64,000 nucleotides of DNA from Dyadobacter sp. Leaf189 (GCF_001424405.1 NZ_LMPS01000004.1:244537-308536), one strand, 5' to 3'. Positions 18,009-26,617 are shown, numbered from the stretch's first letter. The notes: generated by a model not told the origin, from the letters alone. Numbers and translations: made by a program.

Positions 18009-19823
18009 CCGCCCATAACGCCAGCTGATGCCGCCCTGCCAGCCTAGCCAGGATGTGACTTTGTTGCTTATTTTGGTAGAAGGATACCCGGAAGGTGGAA
18101 AGGATTTGTAGCCGGGTTTGCTCTCTCTTAAATCGTTGTAATAAAATGAATAAGCCGGACCGGCGAAGATAACTATCCGCTTGGAGGGCTTCCAGGTAGC
18201 AGCGACCTGCAAACGGTGCATCACAGGCGTATTCTCCCAGTCACCCTGGAACATGTTCAAACTCATGAGCTCGGTAAAAAAGCCCACTTTTCTAAATGGA
18301 AAGAACTCTTTTCCAAAGCCGGCGCCAAACTGGTACGTCCTTTTTTCGGCACCGGCATCCGTTCCGGCAGTGAGAATACTGTAAAACCGGTGCGTCCCCA
18401 TTTTCCAGGCAACGTTGAATGGCGTCGTCTCCATTGCAAAAACCGAAATATTGGATGTGCTTTTCCGGATGATGTTGATCAGCCCGAAACTTGCACCGGA
18501 CGAACTATCCGCCACATTGATTATACCCAGCTGAAATCCTTTCAGGTTTTTGGCATAGTTGAACGTACCCAGCTGCATGCCGCGCAGTTCCTCACGGGCG
18601 ATGTTCAAACCTCCGGTGATTTGCATTCCGACCATTGTTTTTTTTGCAAGATTGGCAGCTCCGGTTATCTGCACGCCATTAAAGTTTTCCGATGCCTGGT
18701 TGTAAGCGCCGGAAATTTGTGCACCGCTGCCCTGTCCTTTAAGGAGGTTAAGTGCGCCCGCTACCTGCGCGCCGCTCATGCCTTCACCGCCGCGGCTGAG
18801 GAAACCGCTGACCTGAACACCTGCTATTTGCTTTTTAACAATCCCGCTAAACCCTGATACCTGAACGCCGCTGAGTGAGTCGATAATCTGGTTGTGAAAA
18901 CCTGCCACCTGCACACCGTCTACTTTGCCCGATACCACATTGAACACGCCCGCGATCTGCACATATCGCACATCCTGCCGCGAGATATTGAAACCGCCCG
19001 CAATCTCCGCGCCATTCACACCGGCAGTATATCCACCTAAAATGTTGAGCGAAAACTTATTAACAACCTGCGGACTCATCCTTCCGTGTGTTCCCAAACC
19101 CGGCGTCAGGGAAGCCTGATAAGGAAGTGCGACGAAAAACCGGCTGATATTTCGGCTCTGCATACGTGTTTTAGCCGAGAGGAACAACCTTCCCAGCCAG
19201 GTTGATTCTCCTTCTGAGTAACGCACGATCAACGGATCCAGCTCCACGGCTTTTTGATTAATCAATACCCGCATTTCTGTCTTTCCAGGATTGTCAAACA
19301 CGATCGTAGTGTCCGCATAACCTACCTTGCTCACTACCACATGCACCGGAAACGCACGTTCTCTGACCTTCAAACGAAAGTGTCCATCATCTTCCGACAT
19401 GGTAGAAATCAGCAGTTGCCGCGAGTAAACACTCGCATAATCCACTGGTGCATTGGTTTCCTGGTCAACAATGTAGCCCGTCAAAACCATCGTTCTATCC
19501 CTTGCCGCTGGAAGTATGATCAGGTAATCTCCCTTTTCCTTGTACTGATACTTGTCTCCAAAAAGCTGAAAAAGAACGTCGCTCACGGATTTCCGGGTTA
19601 CATTCAGACTTACCAGACTGTCGCCGGAAATGATATTGCTGTTGTATGAAAAGTAAAAATTACCCTGGACACCAATCATCTTTAAAACCTCGGAAACCGG
19701 TTGCCCTTTCACAGAAATGGCAACCGGTTTGTTAAGTAATTGCTGGGCAAAGCTTGTAAGAGGAACTACAATAAGGACGATGGCCAGCCGTAAAGCACGA
19801 ATGAAGCTAGAAGTCAAAATCAT
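18003..19823 (-). CDS. STN-domain protein with CarboxypepD-like module, 16-residue repeats and barrel-like C-terminus
   Basis: 606 residues. Signal peptide to about residue 27 (TSFAQQ), then an STN secretin/TonB short N-terminal domain (about 32-107, VSEVLKMIGVQGNFYFSYNS, VLFQLFGDKYQY), then a carboxypeptidase-regulatory-like beta-sandwich (about 115-195), then some twelve 16-residue repeats (about 260-450, such as GVQVAGFHNQIIDSLS and GMQITGGLNIAREELR), and a C-terminal strand-rich region with IVIFAGPAYSFYYN. STN domains of TonB-dependent receptors contact FecR anti-sigma factors. Here fecR and an ECF sigma gene lie directly upstream (15 and 6 bp spacings), but no TonB plug or large barrel is present. 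It probably senses or signals through the STN domain; the ligand is unknown. Confidence 0.8.
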   Translation of the reverse strand: MILTSSFIRALRLAIVLIVVPLTSFAQQLLNKPVAISVKGQPVSEVLKMIGVQGNFYFSYNSNIISGDSLVSLNVTRKSVSDVLFQLFGDKYQYKEKGDYLIILPAARDRTMVLTGYIVDQETNAPVDYASVYSRQLLISTMSEDDGHFRLKVRERAFPVHVVVSKVGYADTTIVFDNPGKTEMRVLINQKAVELDPLIVRYSEGESTWLGRLFLSAKTRMQSRNISRFFVALPYQASLTPGLGTHGRMSPQVVNKFSLNILGGYTAGVNGAEIAGGFNISRQDVRYVQIAGVFNVVSGKVDGVQVAGFHNQIIDSLSGVQVSGFSGIVKKQIAGVQVSGFLSRGGEGMSGAQVAGALNLLKGQGSGAQISGAYNQASENFNGVQITGAANLAKKTMVGMQITGGLNIAREELRGMQLGTFNYAKNLKGFQLGIINVADSSSGASFGLINIIRKSTSNISVFAMETTPFNVAWKMGTHRFYSILTAGTDAGAEKRTYQFGAGFGKEFFPFRKVGFFTELMSLNMFQGDWENTPVMHRLQVAATWKPSKRIVIFAGPAYSFYYNDLRESKPGYKSFPPSGYPSTKISNKVTSWLGWQGGISWRYGRL

Positions 19824-19838
19824 TCCGAAAGATAAGGG

Positions 19839-20831
19839 CTATTTCAAAATGATCTGCTTTTCCTTAGTTTGCGCGTCGATCCTGAAAGTTTCGCTGATTA
19901 CAGCAATGATATCTTCCAGTGATTTCTGCTCAAAGGTGGTATTGATAGCCAGATTTCGGATTTTCTCGTTTTCAATTACAATATCAGCATCATAAGCCTC
20001 ATTCAGGATTTCAACCAGGCGCCAGAGCGGCGTATCGTTGCAGACGAGCTTGTTGGTACGGTAGTATTTGTAAAACTCATCGCCGGATTGTTGCTTCACC
20101 AAATCCTTCGTATCGTGAGATGCAGTCGCTTTTTCCCTGGGCTTCACCCTGATCTTCTTCGCATGCTGCGCCACTTCCACCAGTCCGGTTTCCACGATTA
20201 CTTCGGTTTGCTTCGCATTGTCTTTTACATTGAATGAAGTCCCTACTACCCGCACTTTCACATTATTGACGGAGATAATGAAAGGCTTGCTTTTGTCTGG
20301 CTGTACATCAAAAAATGCCTCTCCCGACAATGCTACCTGTCTTGTTCCGCCATTGAATTCTTTTGGATAAGTGATAGAAGATTTGCGGTTTAAAGTCACC
20401 ACAGAGCCATCTGGTAAAGTATCCGTCAGGGTTTGTTCACCCGAAGTTATCGTGATTTGCCGGCTTTGATGCTGGTTTTCAACCAACAGATAAGTAAGCC
20501 AGCCAGCACAAGCCGCGAATAGGATACTCGCTGCAATCCTGAACAGTGAAAAGCCACGCTTTGAATGCAAAGGCACAACAGTAGCATACTCCTGCTGCTC
20601 CTTGTTCACGCGGTCTTTGAACCTTGCCCAGGCAGCATTTTCATCTACCCTGCTCACTAACTCCAGTTGTTTACTCTGGTTCCAGATCAGTTCAAAATGC
20701 TCAAAATAACGCAGGTTATCATCGCTGTCGGATAACCATTGATTGATTTCCATTTGTTCGGCGACCGTGGCTTCATCAAGCAGCGACTTGACGAGCAGAT
20801 CATCTATGGGCCGGTCTAATTCTTGTTTCAT
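19839..20831 (-). CDS. FecR-family anti-sigma factor
   Basis: 330 residues, full length. A cytoplasmic sigma-binding N-terminus (about 1-90) precedes one transmembrane helix (about 95-115, FRIAASILFAACAGWLTYLLV), a periplasmic FecR domain (LPDGSVVTLNRKSSITYP, VALSGEAFFDVQPDKSKPFII, VVGTSFNVK) and a DUF4974-type C-terminal domain (LWRLVEILNEAYDADIVIENE). It would hold the sigma factor encoded 6 bp upstream until a periplasmic signal, probably from the STN domain of the next gene product, releases it. Confidence 0.95.
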   Translation of the reverse strand: MKQELDRPIDDLLVKSLLDEATVAEQMEINQWLSDSDDNLRYFEHFELIWNQSKQLELVSRVDENAAWARFKDRVNKEQQEYATVVPLHSKRGFSLFRIAASILFAACAGWLTYLLVENQHQSRQITITSGEQTLTDTLPDGSVVTLNRKSSITYPKEFNGGTRQVALSGEAFFDVQPDKSKPFIISVNNVKVRVVGTSFNVKDNAKQTEVIVETGLVEVAQHAKKIRVKPREKATASHDTKDLVKQQSGDEFYKYYRTNKLVCNDTPLWRLVEILNEAYDADIVIENEKIRNLAINTTFEQKSLEDIIAVISETFRIDAQTKEKQIILK

Positions 20832-20837
20832 GATGGG

Positions 20838-21407
20838 TTAACTAAGAAAAAATATAAGGAATGATGCTGGCAGAAAATCGACCAGTTTTAGTCTTAAAAG
20901 CCGCAATGCTTTGCCCATTTGATTTTCCACGGTTTTAACGGGCAGGTCCAGCCGCTCGGCTATTTCTTGGTATTTGAGTTCTTCAAAGCGGGACATCTGG
21001 AAAATCGTCCTGCATTTTTCGGGTAGCTCCTTTAATGCAGTATCCAGTCTGCGTTCCAGTTCTGCAAGTTCAATACCGTGAGATGCATTGTCGGTATGGT
21101 CCATTTGGTGGATCGCGTAGCTTTGATAAGCGTCACGCACCTTCAAGTGCTTGATATAGTTCAGACTTTCGTGGTAGACGGAACGATACAGATAGCCGCT
21201 GAGCGATTCGCGGATTTCAAGCTGCTCCGCCTTTTCCCAAAGCCGGCAAAAGACATTCTGTACCATTTCTTCTGCCATGAAATCATCCCGGAGTATCGTG
21301 CAGGCATAAGCATGAAGTCCTTTAAAGTGTTTTTTGAAAATCCGCTCAAATTCCGACTCCCGGTCCCTGCTCAGAATTGTTGCATGATCGGCTATGGCTG
21401 CATCCAT
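20838..21407 (-). CDS. ECF RNA polymerase sigma factor
   Basis: 189 residues with sigma70 region 2 (LHAYACTILRDDFMAEEMVQ, VFCRLWEK) and region 4 (LPEKCRTIFQMSRFEELKYQEIAERLDLPVKTVENQ-type, about 130-165). First gene of a three-gene operon with fecR and the STN/repeat gene. It is expected to drive transcription of this operon and its targets when freed from FecR. No autoregulated promoter could be identified with confidence in the short leader, which starts beyond a terminator hairpin at 21433-21481. Confidence 0.95.
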   Translation of the reverse strand: MDAAIADHATILSRDRESEFERIFKKHFKGLHAYACTILRDDFMAEEMVQNVFCRLWEKAEQLEIRESLSGYLYRSVYHESLNYIKHLKVRDAYQSYAIHQMDHTDNASHGIELAELERRLDTALKELPEKCRTIFQMSRFEELKYQEIAERLDLPVKTVENQMGKALRLLRLKLVDFLPASFLIFFLS

Positions 21408-21432
21408 CGCATTGATTGATTTTATAATAGAA

Positions 21433-21481
21433 AAGCGCCCGACTTGGGTTGTTCATTGGAATGACAACCAGCCGGGCGCTT
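21433..21481 (-). terminator. Long intrinsic terminator after the KKDGTPDKRY-repeat gene
   Basis: AAGCGCCCG pairs exactly with CGGGCGCTT, with an inner GGTTGT/ACAACC helix. On the minus strand it is followed by TTTTCTATTATAAAA. It separates the small secreted protein gene from the sigma operon downstream. Confidence 0.75.
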
Positions 21482-21510
21482 ACCCTAATTTTCAGGAAAG
21501 AATATGTTAC

Positions 21511-21735
21511 CTAGTTCTTCTTTGCCTTTGTTGAATCTGCTTTGTTTGATTTATAGCGTTTATCAGGCGTTCCGTCCTTTTTTAATTTTTTATTCTCCGC
21601 ATACCTTTTGTCTGGTGTCCCATCTTTTTTGGTTTTAACAGCCGTTTTGTCTTTGTCCTGAACGGTCGTTTGTGCAATTACTGGAGCGGTTAGTGCCAGA
21701 AAGGCAAGCATCATGAGCACTTTGAGATTTTTCAT
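21511..21735 (-). CDS. Small exported lysine-rich protein with repeated KKDGTPDKRY motif
   Basis: 74 residues. A signal peptide (about 1-21, ending APVIAQ) is followed by a highly charged tail in which KKDGTPDKRY occurs twice, 15 residues apart (about 36-45 and 51-60), then a basic end (KADSTKAKKN). It has its own terminator. I know similar short KxDGTPDxRY proteins in Bacteroidota but no established function. The very basic, repetitive mature part would be about 53 residues and extracytoplasmic. Confidence 0.75.
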   Translation of the reverse strand: MKNLKVLMMLAFLALTAPVIAQTTVQDKDKTAVKTKKDGTPDKRYAENKKLKKDGTPDKRYKSNKADSTKAKKN

Positions 21736-21857
21736 AGTTTGAAATTTAAAGTGAGCGATAGTTTCGAAAAGCGAATTTAGAAGAGTAAGCGAGAAAATCG
21801 CGCCGGAAATCGCGATATATGAAAATTTAATAAAGCTTTAATACTACTCACAAACAG

Positions 21858-21872
21858 ATCAACAATGTTGAT
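21858..21872 (+). promoter_or_regulatory. LysR-type box (T-N11-A) upstream of oxyR
   Basis: ATCAACA-a-TGTTGAT is a perfect 15-bp palindrome with a T-N11-A core, the form bound by LysR-type regulators. It is centred 75 bp upstream of the oxyR start, a position fitting autoregulation. A near -7 element (TATCTTCG) lies at 21907-21914. Confidence 0.45.
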
Positions 21873-21939
21873 GAGAGTGGGTTTCATATAAGCAAAATCT
21901 ATTTTTTATCTTCGCAGGATAGATTGGGATTTAGAACTT

Positions 21940-22872
21940 ATGAACATTCAACAGCTGGAATATATCGTTGCGGTTGACAATTACCGGCATTTTGTGCAGG
22001 CGGCAGAACATTGTAATGTAACGCAGCCCACTTTGTCGATGATGATCAGAAAGCTGGAAGAAGAACTTTCAGTGAAGATTTTCGATCGTACCAAACAGCC
22101 CATTGTACCCACCGGAATCGGCCGCGAGATTATTGATCAGGCGAAGACCATTCTGCGTGAAACTTCGCGAATGAATGAAATTGCCAAGCATTTCAACGGC
22201 GATCTTTCCGGGGAGTTGCGTGTAGGTGTGATCCCGACCATTGCACCTTACCTGCTTCCGCATTTTGTCAATCCATTTATTGCTGAATATCCCGACATCA
22301 AACTGCACGTTTCGGAAATGATCACGGAGAAGATTATCTCCGAACTGAAAATGGGCAATCTGGATGTAGGTATCATCGCTTCGCTGTCGGAAGAAAGCAG
22401 CTTGCAGGAGCTGCCTCTATATAAGGAGCGCTTTTTCGCATTTGTTTCTGAAAACACCGACCTGTACAACAAGCAGTACATTTTACCTACGGATATAGAA
22501 CCCAATGAACTCTGGCTGCTGGAAGAGGGACATTGTTTCAGGACGCAGATCCAGCGCCTGTGTGAACTAAGCCGGAACAGTCAGTTTGGCAGCAGTTTCA
22601 GCTATCGCTCCGGCAGTATGGAAACCTTGATCAGAATGGTCGAACGAAATGGCGGGATCACGATTTTGCCTGAAATGACAGTGATGGAGCTTTCCGAAGA
22701 ACGCAAAAAACACATTCGCCACTTCCGCTTCCCCGAACCAGCACGCGAAGTCGGCCTGATCGTCAACCGTGAACAAATGAAAACAAGGCTGATAGATGCA
22801 TTAAAGCAAGGAATCATCAACCACCTCCCAGCCGAAATTTACCAGCAGGAACATGTTTTGAAGGTGTATTAG
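21940..22872 (+). CDS. oxyR: OxyR-type LysR-family peroxide sensor
   Basis: 310 residues. N-terminal winged helix-turn-helix (about 1-60, HFVQAAEHCNVTQPTLSMMI), then a LysR substrate-binding fold. Two cysteines lie in EEGHCFRTQIQRLC at residues 199 and 208, the same spacing and numbering as the redox pair of E. coli OxyR, so a thiol-disulfide switch responding to hydrogen peroxide is expected. A palindromic LysR box lies upstream. No catalase or peroxiredoxin gene adjoins it in this window, so its targets are elsewhere. Confidence 0.92.
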   Translation: MNIQQLEYIVAVDNYRHFVQAAEHCNVTQPTLSMMIRKLEEELSVKIFDRTKQPIVPTGIGREIIDQAKTILRETSRMNEIAKHFNGDLSGELRVGVIPTIAPYLLPHFVNPFIAEYPDIKLHVSEMITEKIISELKMGNLDVGIIASLSEESSLQELPLYKERFFAFVSENTDLYNKQYILPTDIEPNELWLLEEGHCFRTQIQRLCELSRNSQFGSSFSYRSGSMETLIRMVERNGGITILPEMTVMELSEERKKHIRHFRFPEPAREVGLIVNREQMKTRLIDALKQGIINHLPAEIYQQEHVLKVY

Positions 22873-22937
22873 GAGTTTAGAGTTTATGAGTTTAGAGTTT
22901 GAGGTCTGAGGTTTGAAGTCTGAGGTTTGAAGTTCAA
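22873..22937. repeat. Low-complexity repeat between oxyR and polX
   Basis: Tandem, imperfect copies of GAGTTTAGAGTTT and of GAGGTTTGAAGTCT fill the space between two convergent genes. There is no coding potential. Confidence 0.7.
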
Positions 22938-22940
22938 AAT

Positions 22941-24662
22941 TTACGCCCTCACTCCTTCTCTTCTCTTCCTCAGATACTCCTCCATTTTCCCCAGGTCAAA
23001 TGCATTAAACGTCATATCCTTTGTTAACCCGCCTTTTCTGGCGTTGGCTACTCCGTAGTGCATATCCTGGTAGCCTTCCATGGCGTGGGCGTCGGGATTG
23101 ATGCTAAGTAACACTCCCTTTTCCATGCAATAGGAAATCCAGCGCCAGTCGATGTCCAGCCGCCAGGGCGATGCATTGATCTCTATCACCACCTGGTTTG
23201 CGGCGCAGGCATCTATAATTACTTTGTGGTCAATGGGATAACCTTCTCGTGACAGCAGCAGTCGGCCTGTTGGGTGACCGAGTATCGTGGTATATGGATT
23301 TTCAATGGCTTTCAGCAGCCGCGTCGTCGCCTTCTCCTGTGACATCGTCAGGTTACTGTGCACAGAGGCAACAATGTAATCAAAGGATGCAAGTATATCC
23401 GTCGGGTAATCGAGAGAACCGTCGCCGAGGATATCGGATTCAATGCCTTTTAGTATTTTGAATGGTTTGGCTGGATTTTCAGCAGCAAAGCGAGCATTCA
23501 GTTTTTCGATTTCCTGGTGCTGGCTGATTACCTGTTCAATGCTAAGTCCCTGAGCATAAACCGCCGTTTGCGAGTGATCGGCAATGCCGAGGTACTCAAA
23601 CCCCAGGTCACGACAGTGCACCGCCATTTGCTCCAAAGTATGCTGACCGTCAGAGAAAGTACTGTGGTTATGAAGGATACCGCGAAGATCGTCCCATGTT
23701 ACCAGCTCTTCGGTCTTGTGCTTTTCGGCCCAGATGAATTCCTCGGCTCCTTCGCGCATTTCGGGTACTATATAAGGAAAGCCTGCTTTCTCGTAAATGG
23801 CTGCTTCGGAATCCGCACTTTCGTAATAAGCCTGCCGCCAGATGGAAGTACCGGAAGCATTTTGAAAGCCCAGATGTTCTGCATCAGCTGTTTCGAGAAA
23901 CAGCTCGTTAATTGCGCGTTCAGGTTTTACGGCTACGATTTCAACTGCCACCGCCACATCCTGCACATTACCCCGCCAGACGAATGGAGAAGATTGCTTT
24001 TCATTTTGCACGAGCCAGTCAATTTCGCCAATTGTATTATGTAACAAAGCCGGCGAATCGGTCACTGCCAAAATGCGGATCGTATCTACAATCTCGGACT
24101 TGCGGCGAATATCCCCGGCTGCTTCTACCGGCTCAAACGTTTTCCTTAACTCGGCAATGATCGCATTGGCCACCGCTTCCGCCTTATCCATTCTAAGCTT
24201 CCCGGCCTGATCTTTCAGGAAAGCGAGCGAGTCGAGTATCTTTTGCTGGATACTACCCCCAAAACCTTTCAGCTTCGCAACAGCCCCATTGAGGCACGCA
24301 AGTTCCAGTTCGTGCAGGTTATCAATGCCGAGCTCTTTCCAGAGTACTGCGATTTTTTTAGGACCAATTCCCTTGATATTGAACATCTCCATTACCCCCA
24401 GCGGCGTGTTGCTGATGAGTTCTTCCAGCTCGGGGAATGTGCCTGTGCGGGCAATCTGCGCGATTTTAGCCGCAGTACTTTTTCCGACGCCCTGTAATTT
24501 GGTGAGTTCAGCCTCGCTCATGTTCCGCAGCTCACCTTCCTTGTATTTGTCAAGGTAAAATGCAGCTACCGAATAGCCTTTGATTTTGAACGGATCTGCA
24601 CCGTGCAGTTCGAGCAATTTGGCAGTAAGTTCAAGGATCTCGACGATTTCGGAGTTGCTCAT
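22941..24662 (-). CDS. polX: PolX-family protein: degenerate polymerase X core plus intact PHP phosphoesterase domain
   Basis: 573 residues, the usual bacterial PolX length. It has helix-hairpin-helix segments (LQGVGKSTAAKIA, NIKGIGPKKIAVLWKELGI), a polymerase-X nucleotidyltransferase region (about 170-315) and a C-terminal PHP domain (about 325-573). PHP metal ligands are all visible: H331, H333, D338, D362/H363, E408, H435, H463 and a late NPDAH. In the polymerase region the expected GS-x-RR...D-x-D reads GDIRR...DTI, so the second Asp is Ile195, and the third catalytic Asp aligns with Glu241. The 3'-5' exonuclease/phosphoesterase is probably active and the polymerase probably not. Repair role inferred from the family. 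Confidence 0.9.
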   Translation of the reverse strand: MSNSEIVEILELTAKLLELHGADPFKIKGYSVAAFYLDKYKEGELRNMSEAELTKLQGVGKSTAAKIAQIARTGTFPELEELISNTPLGVMEMFNIKGIGPKKIAVLWKELGIDNLHELELACLNGAVAKLKGFGGSIQQKILDSLAFLKDQAGKLRMDKAEAVANAIIAELRKTFEPVEAAGDIRRKSEIVDTIRILAVTDSPALLHNTIGEIDWLVQNEKQSSPFVWRGNVQDVAVAVEIVAVKPERAINELFLETADAEHLGFQNASGTSIWRQAYYESADSEAAIYEKAGFPYIVPEMREGAEEFIWAEKHKTEELVTWDDLRGILHNHSTFSDGQHTLEQMAVHCRDLGFEYLGIADHSQTAVYAQGLSIEQVISQHQEIEKLNARFAAENPAKPFKILKGIESDILGDGSLDYPTDILASFDYIVASVHSNLTMSQEKATTRLLKAIENPYTTILGHPTGRLLLSREGYPIDHKVIIDACAANQVVIEINASPWRLDIDWRWISYCMEKGVLLSINPDAHAMEGYQDMHYGVANARKGGLTKDMTFNAFDLGKMEEYLRKRREGVRA

Positions 24663-24896
24663 AGGAAGTATATCAAAAGAATGTTCTGCGAATTAAAAAG
24701 TATGTACCAGCATTTGCAAATCAATTGCTGCTTACCTCTCCGTCGAATGCACCTCAGTAGTTATTTTATCGGTCTGACTTACCTAGTAGATCTGGCCTGC
24801 GCGGGGTAATGGGTTGTTTTAATACAATAAATTCCGGCAGATAGCCCATTTGAACAAAACAGCAGTTAAATCAAAAAACTTACCTTTTTATACCCG

Positions 24897-26165
24897 ATGA
24901 ACATTGAACAATTAAAAAGCTACCGAGCCGAAATCCACAACCACTTAATGAACGAACTTTTGCCATTTTGGGAAAACAGGTGTGTTGACAAAGAAAATGG
25001 CGGTTTTATCACACACTTCGACAATGCAGGAAATGACTCAGGTGAAGATGAAAAATCATTAATCGCGCAAACTCGGACCGTTTTCACATTCTCGTCTGCA
25101 CACCGGGCCGGCTACGGTGAGGGAAGATACGTCGAAATAGCCAGGCACGGCGTCGATTTCCTGATTGATAAAATGTGGGACAAGGAACATGGCGGTTTTT
25201 ACTGGTTAATGGACCGTAAAGGCAATGTAAAGATCGACGAAAAGATCATTTATGGTCATAGTTTCGCCATGTACAGTCTTGCCGAGTACACGCTTGCAAC
25301 CGGTGACCCGCGCGGACTGGAATATGCTGAGAAGGTATTTGACCTGCTTCAAAAACATGGTGCGGATACTTACTATGGCGGATACTTCGAAATGTTCCAC
25401 CGCAACTGGGATCTGAAAGGTCCGGGCCCGGCAGGCGGCGACCGCAAGACGCTCGATGCGCACATGCATTTAATGGAAGCGTTTACAACTTTATATGAAG
25501 CAAGCCAGCAGCAGGTACACAAACGCAAGCTGTTGGAAATTATACAATTGCTGATCAACAAGATCATGCACCCGGTTTATAAAACGGGTATTCCGCAATT
25601 CTGGGCAGATTGGACGGTGGCCCCGCAGATCAAATTCGACATTATCTGGGGTTGGGACCGGTTTAGTGAAGATGGTATGAAGAGCTCCGCGGAAGATAAT
25701 ACAAGCTACGGACATAATGTAGAGTTTGCGTGGCTGCTGATGCATGCGCTGGATATTGCCGGCATTTCTTACGATGATTACCGGGAACAACTACTGGCGT
25801 CCTTCGATCACGCGGTAGAGCATGGTATCGACTGGGAATTTGGCGGAGTGTATGTGGAAGGCTCGCACGCTGGCGAGGTTTACGATCGGGAAAAAGAATT
25901 TTGGCAGCAGGCAGAAGTCATTATCGGAATGCTGGATGCATACCGTGTCTATGGCGACGAAAAATACCTGAAAGCCTACGACGCAACCCATCGTTTTGTT
26001 TTTGACCACATGATCCATTCGGAAGTTGGCGAGTGGCTGCCGTTACTTACGCGACAGGGCGAGCCGATCTGGAAACACATGAGCCATTCGTGGAAGGTAA
26101 ACTACCATTCAGTGCGCTCGATGGTCCAGGGTATCGTGCGTCTTGACAAGCTAATTCATTCCTGA
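24897..26165 (+). CDS. AGE-family epimerase, probably cellobiose 2-epimerase-like
   Basis: 422 residues, (alpha/alpha)6-barrel family of N-acylglucosamine 2-epimerases. Visible family segments: an early FWENRCVDKENGGFITHFD, AQTRTVFTFSSAHRAGYGE, the central YGHSFAMYSLAEY, TLDAHMHLMEAFT, SYGHNVEFAWLL and a late WKVNYHSVRSM, containing the conserved catalytic and substrate His and Arg. Length and the FWxDR-like opening favour the cellobiose/mannobiose 2-epimerase branch, which converts the reducing-end glucose of disaccharides to mannose in the cytoplasm. Expressed alone, divergent from polX. A GH9 enzyme 13 kb upstream could supply cello-oligosaccharides, but that link is speculative. Confidence 0.82.
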   Translation: MNIEQLKSYRAEIHNHLMNELLPFWENRCVDKENGGFITHFDNAGNDSGEDEKSLIAQTRTVFTFSSAHRAGYGEGRYVEIARHGVDFLIDKMWDKEHGGFYWLMDRKGNVKIDEKIIYGHSFAMYSLAEYTLATGDPRGLEYAEKVFDLLQKHGADTYYGGYFEMFHRNWDLKGPGPAGGDRKTLDAHMHLMEAFTTLYEASQQQVHKRKLLEIIQLLINKIMHPVYKTGIPQFWADWTVAPQIKFDIIWGWDRFSEDGMKSSAEDNTSYGHNVEFAWLLMHALDIAGISYDDYREQLLASFDHAVEHGIDWEFGGVYVEGSHAGEVYDREKEFWQQAEVIIGMLDAYRVYGDEKYLKAYDATHRFVFDHMIHSEVGEWLPLLTRQGEPIWKHMSHSWKVNYHSVRSMVQGIVRLDKLIHS

Positions 26166-26317
26166 TCTTAGAAAAAATTGGACAGTTGCGGGAATTTCTT
26201 TCTCAAAACAAACTTTGAAAATGTGCCCTGACAAGTCTCAGGATGTTTGGTACAGTTCTTGAACCTGCTTTTTCAACTGACGTTAATAAGTATTTTTCAA
26301 ACTAAATAACCAAAGTC

Positions 26318-26515
26318 ATGAGTGCATTCACACAACAAGTAAAAGGAAACTGGAACGAGATTAAAGGAAAATTCAAGCAGCAATATGCAGATTTGACTGA
26401 CGACGACCTGTTGTACGAAGATGGAAAAGAAGATGAACTTCTTGGAAAACTTCAGAAGAAACTAGGTAAGACCAGAGAGGAAGTTGAATCAGAAGTGAAC
26501 AGCTGGTCAAGATAG
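26318..26515 (+). CDS. CsbD-family stress protein
   Basis: 65 residues with the family pattern [24 protein letters not shown], an acidic middle and [15 protein letters not shown] at the end. CsbD-like proteins are small soluble general-stress proteins of unknown biochemical role. It is a single-gene unit bounded downstream by a strong terminator. Confidence 0.92.
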   Translation: MSAFTQQVKGNWNEIKGKFKQQYADLTDDDLLYEDGKEDELLGKLQKKLGKTREEVESEVNSWSR

Positions 26516-26533
26516 TTTTTTGAAACAGGTAAG

Positions 26534-26565
26534 AGCCCCGGGATCAATGATTCCGGGGCTTTTTT
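26534..26565 (+). terminator. Intrinsic terminator of the CsbD gene
   Basis: AGCCCCGG pairs exactly with CCGGGGCT around an 11-nt loop, followed by six T residues, 19 bp after the stop. Confidence 0.9.
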
Positions 26566-26617
26566 CGTATATAGCAGTTTTAAAAACAGACATTAAAGTA
26601 CCTAAACTCTGCTGTTT

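Noticed and set aside
18216..18857. A 213-codon plus-strand frame opposite the STN/repeat gene
   Set aside because: Its apparent regularity is the reverse of the 16-residue repeats.
26165..26317. Short CCTGA-N6-TCAGG stem upstream of the CsbD gene
   Set aside because: A five-base stem is too short to tell from chance.
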